Below are positions 57,879-64,000 of a stretch of DNA of 64,000 nucleotides, piece by piece. Each line of letters starts with the position of its first letter. The first letter of the stretch is position 1. Source of the stretch: DATJIG01 sp050260515 (GTDB taxonomy: Bacteria > Pseudomonadota > Alphaproteobacteria > SMXQ01); the NCBI GenBank assembly GCA_050260515.1, contig JBLNCI010000044.1, forward strand, positions 27,117 through 91,116. The letters are read 5' to 3'. A program made the position numbers and the translations under genes. A model generated the notes under the pieces. It saw only the letters and a list, made by a program, of their open reading frames with translations. It did not search any database and was not told the origin of the DNA.

Positions 57879-58915
57879 TTTCCCTCCATGATCGCGCGGG
57901 CATCGTCGACCACGGACTTCGGCGTCGCGTAAAGCTGCCGATAGAGTTCCTCGGTCGCCTCTCCGGTCATGTAGTCGACGTCGACCGCCATCTTCTTCGC
58001 GTCGGCGCGGAGTTCGGGGTCGTTCATCGTCGCCACGAATGCCGCGCGCAGGAACGCCACGCGATCGGCGGCCATGTCGGGCGGCGCGAACACCGGGCGC
58101 CCCATCTTGTTGGGGCCGAGCGCCAGCATCACGAGCTGCCGATCCGCCTCCGTCGTGGCGAGGTCCATGATCCACGGCACGTCGGGGAGATCGGGGTGCT
58201 TGTCGATCGCGAACTGGGCCAGCAGGTTGATCTTCTTCTCGTCGAGCCAGCTCTTGTAGCGCGAGACGATGCTGTCCCAGCCGAGGCCGCAGCGGCCCTC
58301 GACCTCGCCGCGTTCCATCGCGAGATGGACCTCGCTCGACCCGAGATAGCCCGGCACGATCTTCATCTTCGTCCCGGCGACCTTGTTCAGCAGCTTGACG
58401 TGCGTGGAGTCGGCGGCGCTCGGTCCGCTCGATCCCATCAGGATCTCCTTGCGGCGGAGATCATCGATCGTGCGGAACGGTGTCGCGTGCCACGACACGC
58501 AGAGGCTGGTCTCGGCATTGAGGCTGCCGATCCACGTCAGGCGCTCAGGGTCGATCTTCGTCTCGGCGATTCCCATCAGCGGGTCGAACGGGATGTTGCG
58601 CAGCGTCGTGCCGACTGCGGATCCGTCGTTCGGCGCGACGCTGAAAATGAAGTTGAGCACCCCGCGGCCGCTGCCGGCCGGCATGTTGCGCGGCACCACC
58701 GTCGTCGCCGGCGACAGATGAGGGCCGATGTGGCGCGCCAACAATCGCCCGTACTGGTCGTAGCCGCCGCCCGCCGTCGACCCGATGTAGACGTTGAATT
58801 CCTTGAGGTTCTTGAAGAACTCAGGGGCGGCTGGTTGCGCCTGTGCCGCCCCGATTCCGACGCCAACCACGCACGCGACGAGCGCCAACCGGTGACCGAA
58901 CGCGTGATCGCCCAT
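57875..58915 (-). CDS. Bug/TctC-family periplasmic solute-binding protein (7 of 7)
   Basis: A 346-residue exported protein. Signal peptide MGDHAFGHRLALVACVVGVG, cleavage near AAQAQP. FFKNLKEFNVYIGSTAGGGYD lacks the usual FYKGK spacing and is somewhat diverged, while VVPRNMPAGSG retains the loop. It is the first of the overlapping Bug pair and lies 104 bp downstream of the cupin at 59020. The diverged front loop may mean a different ligand from its partner. Confidence 0.9.
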   Translation of the reverse strand: MGDHAFGHRLALVACVVGVGIGAAQAQPAAPEFFKNLKEFNVYIGSTAGGGYDQYGRLLARHIGPHLSPATTVVPRNMPAGSGRGVLNFIFSVAPNDGSAVGTTLRNIPFDPLMGIAETKIDPERLTWIGSLNAETSLCVSWHATPFRTIDDLRRKEILMGSSGPSAADSTHVKLLNKVAGTKMKIVPGYLGSSEVHLAMERGEVEGRCGLGWDSIVSRYKSWLDEKKINLLAQFAIDKHPDLPDVPWIMDLATTEADRQLVMLALGPNKMGRPVFAPPDMAADRVAFLRAAFVATMNDPELRADAKKMAVDVDYMTGEATEELYRQLYATPKSVVDDARAIMEGK

Positions 58916-59019
58916 GCCCCACTCCGTTCTGCCGCGCGGCGCTCGCGTCCGCGCGTGTTGTCGTCGGGATTACGCGACTGAATGACGCTCCTTGTCCGAC
59001 GGAGGCACCGAGGTGCCGC

Positions 59020-59493
59020 CTACTCGAAGAACGCGCCTTCGATCAGGACGGGCTTCAACGCGCCCGGCAGCTTGGCGCGACCCGGCAGCGGCTTGCCGTC
59101 GGGATCGAGCCGCGCGTTGCCGGTCGATTTCCCGCCGGCGCCGAAGCGGATCAGGATCAACGGCTCGTCCGTCTCGTTGGAGAAGGAGTAGAAGCAGCCC
59201 TTCGGCAGGAAGAGGGCCTGGTGCTTCTTGAGCGGCGGCAGCGCGCCGTCGAGGCCGCGGAACTGCGCCTCGCCCTGGAGGCAGACGAAGATGTGGTCTT
59301 CCTCGATGTGGGCATGGAGCCCGTTCTCGCCGCCCTTCGGGCCGTAGCAGTGAACGTGAAAGGTCATGAGGTCGGTCTGGGCCAGCAGCCGCTTCGTGTG
59401 GCCCTTCGACACGAGCTGCGTGCGCAGACTGAGAATCTCCGGCGGCCGTTCGGCCCCCGGGATCGCGGCAATGGTATCGGCCTTGGTCGCCAT
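59020..59493 (-). CDS. cupin domain protein, 157 aa
   Basis: One cupin barrel with good metal motifs. HVHCYGPKGGENGLHAHIEE gives H-x-H(x)n-E, and KHQALFLPKGCFYSFSNETDEP the second motif. The start at 59493 (MATKADTIAAIP) is supported by GGGAG. It belongs with the cupin and Bug genes downstream (minus strand), which together form a probable four-gene unit. It could act as a small dioxygenase or isomerase; the substrate is unknown. Confidence 0.87.
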   Translation of the reverse strand: MATKADTIAAIPGAERPPEILSLRTQLVSKGHTKRLLAQTDLMTFHVHCYGPKGGENGLHAHIEEDHIFVCLQGEAQFRGLDGALPPLKKHQALFLPKGCFYSFSNETDEPLILIRFGAGGKSTGNARLDPDGKPLPGRAKLPGALKPVLIEGAFFE

Positions 59494-59697
59494 GCGGTGT
59501 CTCCCTGTTCCCTGTCGCGCTCGTGTCCGGCGCATCGGCGGCTTCAGCCGCTCGTCGAGGGATCATACCGCGCCCCGGCGCGGCCGGGTAAAACCTCGCC
59601 CGGACCTGTGGAAATCCGCGTCCGGCCGATCGCGCCGGCCGGCGTCGCGGGAAAGCCGTTGACGCCGCCGCCGCGCCACGATTACCCTCGCCCGCGT

Positions 59698-59757
59698 CGT
59701 GGAGATTTGAGCCGGCCGGCTTGCGGTCCACGTTAAACAACCCGCTAAAAGGTCGGA
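59698..59757 (+). ncRNA. SAM-II riboswitch of metZ
   Basis: P1 is CGTGGA (59698-59703) paired with TCCACG (59727-59732). The loop has the conserved GATTTGAGCCGG. The pseudoknot pairs CCGGCC (59712-59717) with GGTCGG (59751-59756), with one G-U pair. The conserved tail GTTAAA...GCTAAAA lies between. It is 99 bases upstream of metZ and precedes a terminator, so it probably shuts off the gene when SAM is abundant. Confidence 0.93.
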
Positions 59758-59762
59758 GCGCG

Positions 59763-59791
59763 AGCCCTGACCCCTGCGGTTGGGGCTTTTT
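59763..59791 (+). terminator. riboswitch-coupled intrinsic terminator
   Basis: AGCCC (59763-59767) pairs with GGGCT (59783-59787), with an inner CCCC/GGGG alternative, and is followed by TTTTT. It is directly downstream of the SAM-II aptamer and upstream of the metZ start. Confidence 0.7.
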
Positions 59792-59855
59792 CGTTTCGGC
59801 CGGCGGTTGTAACGACACACCGCGGCCGACCGCCGCACAGCAGAGGACGACGGCC

Positions 59856-61082
59856 ATGGCCGACCCGACGACCCCATCCCGAAGCAAGCCGGACACCAGC
59901 CGCTGGCGCACGCAGACCAAGCTCGTGCGCGGCGGCCTCAAGCGCAGCCAGTTCGGCGAAACCAGCGAGGCGATGTTCCTCAACTCGGGCTTCATCTACC
60001 CGACCGCGGAATCCGCCGAGACCTCGTTCAAGGGCGAGGGCGAGCGCTACATCTACTCGCGGTTCTCGAATCCGACGGTCGGAATGTTCGAGGAGCGGAT
60101 GGCGCTGCTCGAGGGCGCATCGGTCGCGCGGGCGACGGCCAGCGGTATGAGCGCGGTGTTCGCCTCGCTCGCCTGCCTGGTGCGCGCAGGCAACCGCGTC
60201 GTCGCGTCGCGGGCGCTGTTCGGCGGCTGCCACTACGTCATCACCGACATCCTGCCGCGCTACGGCGTGACGGTGGAGCTGGTCGACGGCACGAAGCGCG
60301 AGCAGTGGGAGAAGGCGCTGTCGAAGCCGGTCACCGCCGTGTTTCTCGAAAGCCCGTCGAACCCCGGCCTCGAGATCATCGACATCCGCCTCGTCGCCGA
60401 CCTCACCCACAAGGCGGGCGGACGGCTGATCGTCGACAACGTGTTCGCGAGCCCGGTCCTGCAGAAGCCGCTGACGCTCGGCGCCGACATCGTCGTCTAC
60501 TCGGCGACCAAGCACATCGACGGCCAGGGCCGCGTGCTCGGCGGCGCGATCGTCGGCAACGATCCCGAATACATGAACGAACACCTGCGGCTGTTCCTGC
60601 GCCACACCGGGCCGACGCTCTCCGCGTTCAACGCCTGGGTGCTGCTCAAGGGACTCGAGACGCTCGAGCTCCGCATGAAGGCGCATTGCGACAACGCGAC
60701 CAAGGTCGCGCGCTACCTCGAATCCCGTGGCGACATCGACCACCTGCTGTTCCCGGGGCTCACGTCGCACCCGCAGTACGCGCTGGCGCAGACGCAGATG
60801 TCGGGGCCGGGCAACATCATCGGGTTCACGGTTCCGGGCGGCAAGGATGGCGCGTTCCGGTTCATGAACGCGCTGACGCTGATCGACATCTCGAACAACC
60901 TCGGCGACGCCAAATCGCTCGTCACCCATCCGGCGACGACGACCCACCAGCGGCTCAGCGAGGACGACCGCCGCGCGCTCGGCATCACGCCGGGCTACGT
61001 GCGGGTCTCGGTCGGGCTCGAGGACGCCGACGACGTCATCGAGGATCTCGATCGCGCGCTGGCGGCGGCGAAGCGGGGCTAG
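59856..61082 (+). CDS. metZ: O-succinylhomoserine sulfhydrylase MetZ
   Basis: A 408-residue PLP enzyme of the Cys/Met metabolism family that forms homocysteine from O-succinylhomoserine and sulfide. YSRFSNPTVGMFEERMALLE is the substrate/PLP block. The Schiff-base Lys lies in VVYSATKHIDGQGRVLGG. The phosphate contacts include the Ser in TASGMSAVF. The ATG at 59856 (MADPTTPSRSK) follows the riboswitch leader. apaG lies on the same strand after the divergent bicupin gene. The pair of metZ and apaG in one neighbourhood is common in alphaproteobacteria. Confidence 0.94.
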   Translation: MADPTTPSRSKPDTSRWRTQTKLVRGGLKRSQFGETSEAMFLNSGFIYPTAESAETSFKGEGERYIYSRFSNPTVGMFEERMALLEGASVARATASGMSAVFASLACLVRAGNRVVASRALFGGCHYVITDILPRYGVTVELVDGTKREQWEKALSKPVTAVFLESPSNPGLEIIDIRLVADLTHKAGGRLIVDNVFASPVLQKPLTLGADIVVYSATKHIDGQGRVLGGAIVGNDPEYMNEHLRLFLRHTGPTLSAFNAWVLLKGLETLELRMKAHCDNATKVARYLESRGDIDHLLFPGLTSHPQYALAQTQMSGPGNIIGFTVPGGKDGAFRFMNALTLIDISNNLGDAKSLVTHPATTTHQRLSEDDRRALGITPGYVRVSVGLEDADDVIEDLDRALAAAKRG

Positions 61083-61165
61083 CGAAGGATCGGGCCGAGA
61101 CTCCGCTTCGCGGCGTTGAACAAATCCGACGGGGACCGAAGTCCCCGCCCATACCCTCTAAAAAT

Positions 61166-61193
61166 CGGGGCGGATGGTTGCCCATCCGCCCCG
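61166..61193 (-). terminator. intrinsic terminator of the bicupin gene
   Basis: A perfect 12-bp stem (CGGGGCGGATGG / CCATCCGCCCCG) with a 4-base loop, followed on the minus strand by ATTTTTAG. A second hairpin with a CGAA loop (61130-61147) may serve metZ from the other side. Confidence 0.88.
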
Positions 61194-61215
61194 TGGGGTT
61201 CGACCGCAACCTGGG

Positions 61216-62361
61216 TCAGCGCGCGGAAGCGACCAGTTTGCGGTTGGTCTCGAACCCCGCATGGGAGCCGAGGAGCGAGATCGGCCCAGCCATGTCCTCC
61301 TGCCAGAGCAACGCGTCGGTGTTCACGCAGAACGCGTAGTCCTGGATCGTCATCTCGTACACCGGCCCCTCGTCGGCCGAGTGGCTGTGGATCGCCCAGC
61401 CCGGCGCGGTGAGCATGAAGTCGCCGGCCTCCCACTCGTAGCGCTTGCCCTGCACGATCGAGTGGCCGCGGCCGCCGAAGAAGTAGTTCATCGCCGCGGA
61501 GACGTGGCGGTGCGGACGGTCGGTGATGCCGCCCGGACGCACGGTGATGGTCGAGAAGAAGCTCGGGTTGCAGCCGTTGGCGCGGCCCGTCGCAGGATCC
61601 CACAGCATGTACAGCCGCCGTCCCTTGTAGTTCGCGCCGAGCGCGGCGAGCTTGTCGAGCTCGCGCTTCACGTCGGTCCACGGCCACACGCGCGACTGGA
61701 AGTTCACCGGCTCCGGGTTGACGAGCTGCTCGTACGGCGCGAGCCACGCACCCTCGCCGGTGAGCTGGAACGTGCCGAACGGATTGCGGTGATCGGCCCG
61801 CATGTTCGCCGTCACCGGCGTCATGTCGTCGCCGCGGCGCCCGTACACCGGCGGCTCCTCGTCGACGTAGTGGATGTTGAGCTTCTCGAGCAGGGCGCCG
61901 TTCGAGTAGCGCAGCCGCACCTGCACCTCGTTGGTGTCGTTGACGTACTCGTGCACGGTCATCGACGGCGTGGTGACGAGGTCGTACTGCTTGAAGCGGC
62001 TGATCTTGCCGTTGGCGATCGTGGCACCCGCGCCCTTGATGCAGAAGTCGACGACGTTCGAGTTCTGGCGCACCGGCGCCGTGCGCTCTCCGGGGAGCAG
62101 CACGTTGAGCGACACGTCGACGCCCGGCGAGAACGCCTTGCTGCCGTCGGTGCAGCGCGGATGCACGAAGTGGACGCGGCGCACGCCGTTGGCGGGCTTG
62201 GCGACCGACGCGAGGCGCTCGATCTCAGCCTCGATCTTCGCCTTCGGCACCTTCACCGGGTCCCACATCGGCAGGTTGTGGTCGCCCCACTTCTTGGTCT
62301 CCGGGGTCTGGCGACCGCACGAGTCGACCAGGTTGATCTCGACATCTTGGAAAGTGGCCAT
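61216..62361 (-). CDS. bicupin protein, gentisate 1,2-dioxygenase-like
   Basis: A 381-residue protein with two cupin barrels. The N-terminal barrel (around PGVDVSLNVLLPGERTAPVR) has weak metal motifs. The C-terminal one has TDRPHRHVSAAMNYFFGGRG and ADEGPVYEMT, with H-x-H and a Glu/His pattern as in gentisate/salicylate 1,2-dioxygenases. Only one barrel is therefore likely to hold iron. Aromatic ring cleavage is the family's usual job, but the substrate is not fixed. The promoter carries a palindromic operator of the marR family and an FNR/FixK-type box, and a strong terminator follows. It appears monocistronic. Confidence 0.85.
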   Translation of the reverse strand: MATFQDVEINLVDSCGRQTPETKKWGDHNLPMWDPVKVPKAKIEAEIERLASVAKPANGVRRVHFVHPRCTDGSKAFSPGVDVSLNVLLPGERTAPVRQNSNVVDFCIKGAGATIANGKISRFKQYDLVTTPSMTVHEYVNDTNEVQVRLRYSNGALLEKLNIHYVDEEPPVYGRRGDDMTPVTANMRADHRNPFGTFQLTGEGAWLAPYEQLVNPEPVNFQSRVWPWTDVKRELDKLAALGANYKGRRLYMLWDPATGRANGCNPSFFSTITVRPGGITDRPHRHVSAAMNYFFGGRGHSIVQGKRYEWEAGDFMLTAPGWAIHSHSADEGPVYEMTIQDYAFCVNTDALLWQEDMAGPISLLGSHAGFETNRKLVASAR

Positions 62362-62399
62362 CGCTCCCTCCGCCGCAGCATTGTTCGATGACTCAAAGG

Positions 62400-62419
62400 T
62401 AACCCTTAGCTTTCGAAGG
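62400..62419 (+). promoter_or_regulatory. palindromic operator, TAACCCTTAGAATTCTAAG family (site 4)
   Basis: The plus strand reads TAACCCTTAGCTTTCGAAGG. It lies 39 bp upstream of the bicupin start codon and next to the FNR-type box, so it probably lies at or just after the transcription start. Confidence 0.6.
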
Positions 62420-62423
62420 ACCT

Positions 62424-62437
62424 TTGATTCAGATCAA
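62424..62437. promoter_or_regulatory. FNR/FixK/Anr-type box
   Basis: TTGATTCAGATCAA matches the TTGAT-N4-ATCAA consensus without a mismatch. It is centred 69 bp upstream of the bicupin ATG and 4 bp from operator site 4, a distance fitting class II activation or repression of that gene. Control of apaG, 198 bp away on the other strand, is less likely. Confidence 0.7.
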
Positions 62438-62634
62438 TGCCCGGAAGCGTGCGGGGCGCGCCCGGCGCTGTTCATGTAAGTGCCTGATAATGCTTGTATT
62501 TTGCTTTTCGCCGATGGGCCGCGGGGCTGGACATCGCGCGGCCGAGGCCTAAAATCGGGGCCGCTTTCCGGCCCCTCCCCGCGCGTGGGGCCCCGCGACC
62601 CCGCGACACCCACCGCAACGGAGGCAGAGGAGCG

Positions 62635-63027
62635 ATGTACAGCCAGACCACCCGCTCGATCATGGTCACCGTGCAGCCGGTGTTCCTCGAGGATCAGTCC
62701 TCGCCCAAGGACCACCGCTTCGTGTGGGCGTATCAGGTCAAGATCGAGAATCGCGGGCCCGTCACCGTGCAGCTCAAGCGCCGGCGCTGGCGCATCACCG
62801 ACTCGATGGGCCGCGAGCAGGTCGTCGAGGGCGACGGCGTGGTCGGCGAGCAGCCGGTGCTGAAGCCCGGCCAGTCGTTCGAGTACACCAGCGGGACGCC
62901 GCTGACGACGCCGTCCGGGATCATGGTCGGCACGTACTTCATGGAGACCGAGACCGGCGAGACGTGGGACGTCGCGATCCCGGCGTTCTCGCTCGACAGT
63001 CCGCACCAGCCGGTGCGTCTCAACTGA
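62635..63027 (+). CDS. apaG: ApaG/DUF525 protein
   Basis: 130 residues, the whole ApaG fibronectin-III-like fold. VFLEDQSSPKDHRFVWAYQV and ENRGPVTVQLKRRRWRITD carry the conserved W-x-Y...N-x-G...LxxRxWxI pattern, followed by VVGEQPVLKPGQSFEYTSG, PSGIMVGTYFM and the C-terminal IPAFSLDSP. The function is poorly known: reported links include cobalt/magnesium resistance and Ap4A-binding. The start at 62635 follows GAGGCAGAGGAG. It precedes folE. Confidence 0.94.
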   Translation: MYSQTTRSIMVTVQPVFLEDQSSPKDHRFVWAYQVKIENRGPVTVQLKRRRWRITDSMGREQVVEGDGVVGEQPVLKPGQSFEYTSGTPLTTPSGIMVGTYFMETETGETWDVAIPAFSLDSPHQPVRLN

Positions 63028-63084
63028 CGCGGCGGCCGCGCCGGAGCACGCGCGGCATCCGCAGAGTTCGAAAGGATTGCAGTC

Positions 63085-63735
63085 GTGGATCAGACCCATC
63101 GCGTCCGCGCGGCCGCCGCGCCCGATGCCGAGCCGAAGAGCCGACGCCCGTCCCGCGAGGAGGCCGAGGAGGCCGTGCGCACGCTGATCCGCTGGGCCGG
63201 CGACGATCCGACGCGCGAAGGCCTCGAGGGCACGCCCGACCGTGTGGTGCGCGCCTACGAGGAGTGGTTCGCGGGCTACGCCATGGACCCGCACGAGATC
63301 CTCAACCGGACGTTCGAGGACACCAACGGCTACGACGAGATGGTGGTGCTGCGCGACATCCGCTTCGAGTCGTATTGCGAGCACCACATCGCGCCGATCA
63401 TCGGCAAGGCCCATGTCGCCTACCTGCCGTCGGACCGCGTGGTCGGTATCTCCAAGCTCGCGCGCCTCGTCGAGGCGTTCGCGAAGCGCCTGCAGATCCA
63501 GGAGAAGATGACGGCGCAGATCGCCAACGCGATCCAGGACGAGCTCAATCCCCACGGCGTCGCCGTCGTCATCGAGGCCGCGCACCAGTGCATGACGACG
63601 CGCGGCGTCCACAAGCCGGGCACGCAGCTCGTCACCAGCCGGATGACCGGCGCGTTCCGCACCAACGAAAAGACCCGCCGCGAATTCCTGGCGATGATCG
63701 GCACGCCGGGCTCGGGCCAGCTCATCAACGTGTGA
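63085..63735 (+). CDS. folE: GTP cyclohydrolase I FolE
   Basis: A 216-residue T-fold enzyme that converts GTP to dihydroneopterin triphosphate, the entry to folate and, via QueD, to queuosine. Zinc ligands: Cys and His in SYCEHHIAPIIGKAHVAYLP and the second Cys in AAHQCMTTRGVHKPG. Other family blocks are GLEGTPDRVVRAYEEWFAG and VGISKLARLVEAFAKRLQ. The N-terminal 25 residues are variable, as usual. It starts at GTG 63085 with AAGGA 9 bases upstream. It lies 57 bp after apaG. Confidence 0.96.
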   Translation: MDQTHRVRAAAAPDAEPKSRRPSREEAEEAVRTLIRWAGDDPTREGLEGTPDRVVRAYEEWFAGYAMDPHEILNRTFEDTNGYDEMVVLRDIRFESYCEHHIAPIIGKAHVAYLPSDRVVGISKLARLVEAFAKRLQIQEKMTAQIANAIQDELNPHGVAVVIEAAHQCMTTRGVHKPGTQLVTSRMTGAFRTNEKTRREFLAMIGTPGSGQLINV

Positions 63736-63798
63736 CGGGAGCGCCGCGTTCGTCCGCGGCTGCGAAGGTTCCATTCGACGTCCTCTCTGAATCACCGA

Positions 63799-63831
63799 AG
63801 CCCGCTCCGGAAGTTCATCCCGGAGCGGGCT
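63799..63831 (+). terminator. terminator-like hairpin after folE
   Basis: AGCCCGCTCCGG (63799-63810) and CCGGAGCGGGCT (63820-63831) form a 12-bp stem with a 9-base loop, 63 bp past the folE stop. No T-tract follows directly. Confidence 0.6.
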
Positions 63832-63891
63832 GGTGAGGGGCCGGTGCGTTCGCGCTCTGGAGCTACCTCGGCGCGGACGCACGTCGTCGTC

Positions 63892-63916
63892 AGCGGATCA
63901 GCGAAATCCGCTTTTT
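63892..63916 (+). terminator. intrinsic terminator
   Basis: AGCGGAT (63892-63898), loop, ATCCGCT (63906-63912), followed by TTTTT. It lies 160 bp past folE and may end its transcript. The same bases also code, on the minus strand, for the end of a short frame (see findings). Confidence 0.65.
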
Positions 63917-64000
63917 ACCTTCCCCATAAGGGTCAGTAGGGTGCCACGCTGCCTTGAAAGCGTAGCCAAGCCTACCGATGCTGCCTCAGTCGCCGGATCG

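Noticed and set aside
1..64000. CRISPR array, prophage, insertion sequence or replication origin
   Set aside because: No regularly spaced repeats, transposase or integrase genes, phage structural genes or DnaA-box clusters were seen.

Overview
The window is GC-rich chromosomal DNA from a free-living alphaproteobacterium, most likely of the Hyphomicrobiales (Bradyrhizobium/Xanthobacteraceae-like). The reasons are codon use, a SAM-II riboswitch in front of metZ, the metZ-apaG pairing, REP-like palindromes of the GTCATGCCCGGG type, a DUF6481 gene, and seven orphan Bug/TctC-type periplasmic solute-binding proteins with no TctA or TctB partner. No phage, transposase or CRISPR array was seen. The taxonomic call is inference.

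Layout. 1-2100: alpha/beta hydrolase and flavin reductase, then repeat-rich intergenic DNA. 2148-11888 (minus): a catabolic locus of two TauD-like dioxygenases, three Bug proteins, an amidohydrolase and an SDR. It is interrupted at 4472-6895 by an AT-richer island with an ImmA/IrrE-PIN toxin-antitoxin pair, next to a leftover SDR 3' end. 12021-14617: DUF202 protein, two class II aldolases and a MarR regulator. 14779-21226: queG, queA, a small secreted protein, a sensor kinase, tgt and queF. 21809-26315: three tiny overlapping ORFs, then a gluconate-dehydrogenase-like triad (Tat subunit, GMC flavoprotein, tri-haem cytochrome). 26331-32081: DUF6481, queC, VTT protein, GT2, ArnT-like transferase, and terC with a structured leader. 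32078-37004: hydantoinase B/A and a Bug protein. 37175-41703: winged-helix regulator, GT39 enzyme, two MFS carriers. 41807-43348: tRNA-Gly(CCC) and a truncated copy flanking a secreted hydrolase. 43422-49935: PDZ/TPR envelope proteins, Bug plus isochorismatase with a duplicated 3' end, HerA-like ATPase. 50098-59493: kelch protein, MFS, small lipoprotein, ABC binding protein, Rieske oxygenase, ZIP carrier, cupins and two overlapping Bug genes. 59698-63735: SAM-II riboswitch, metZ, bicupin dioxygenase, apaG, folE.

How the parts work together. Much of the window looks like scavenging and oxidation of organic acids and aromatics: Bug binding proteins sit beside dioxygenases, hydrolases, aldolases and dehydrogenases. 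The most informative new signal is a shared palindromic motif (consensus TAACCCTTAGAATTCTAAG). It occurs in the marR-queG intergenic region and on the promoters of both TauD-like operons and the bicupin gene. In two cases it overlaps a -10 box that has a 17-bp-spaced -35. This suggests that the MarR protein at 14123-14617 controls a dispersed regulon in this window. A perfect FNR/FixK-type box lies next to the site at the bicupin promoter. Five queuosine genes plus folE, the entry enzyme of that pathway, are also present; queD and queE are not.
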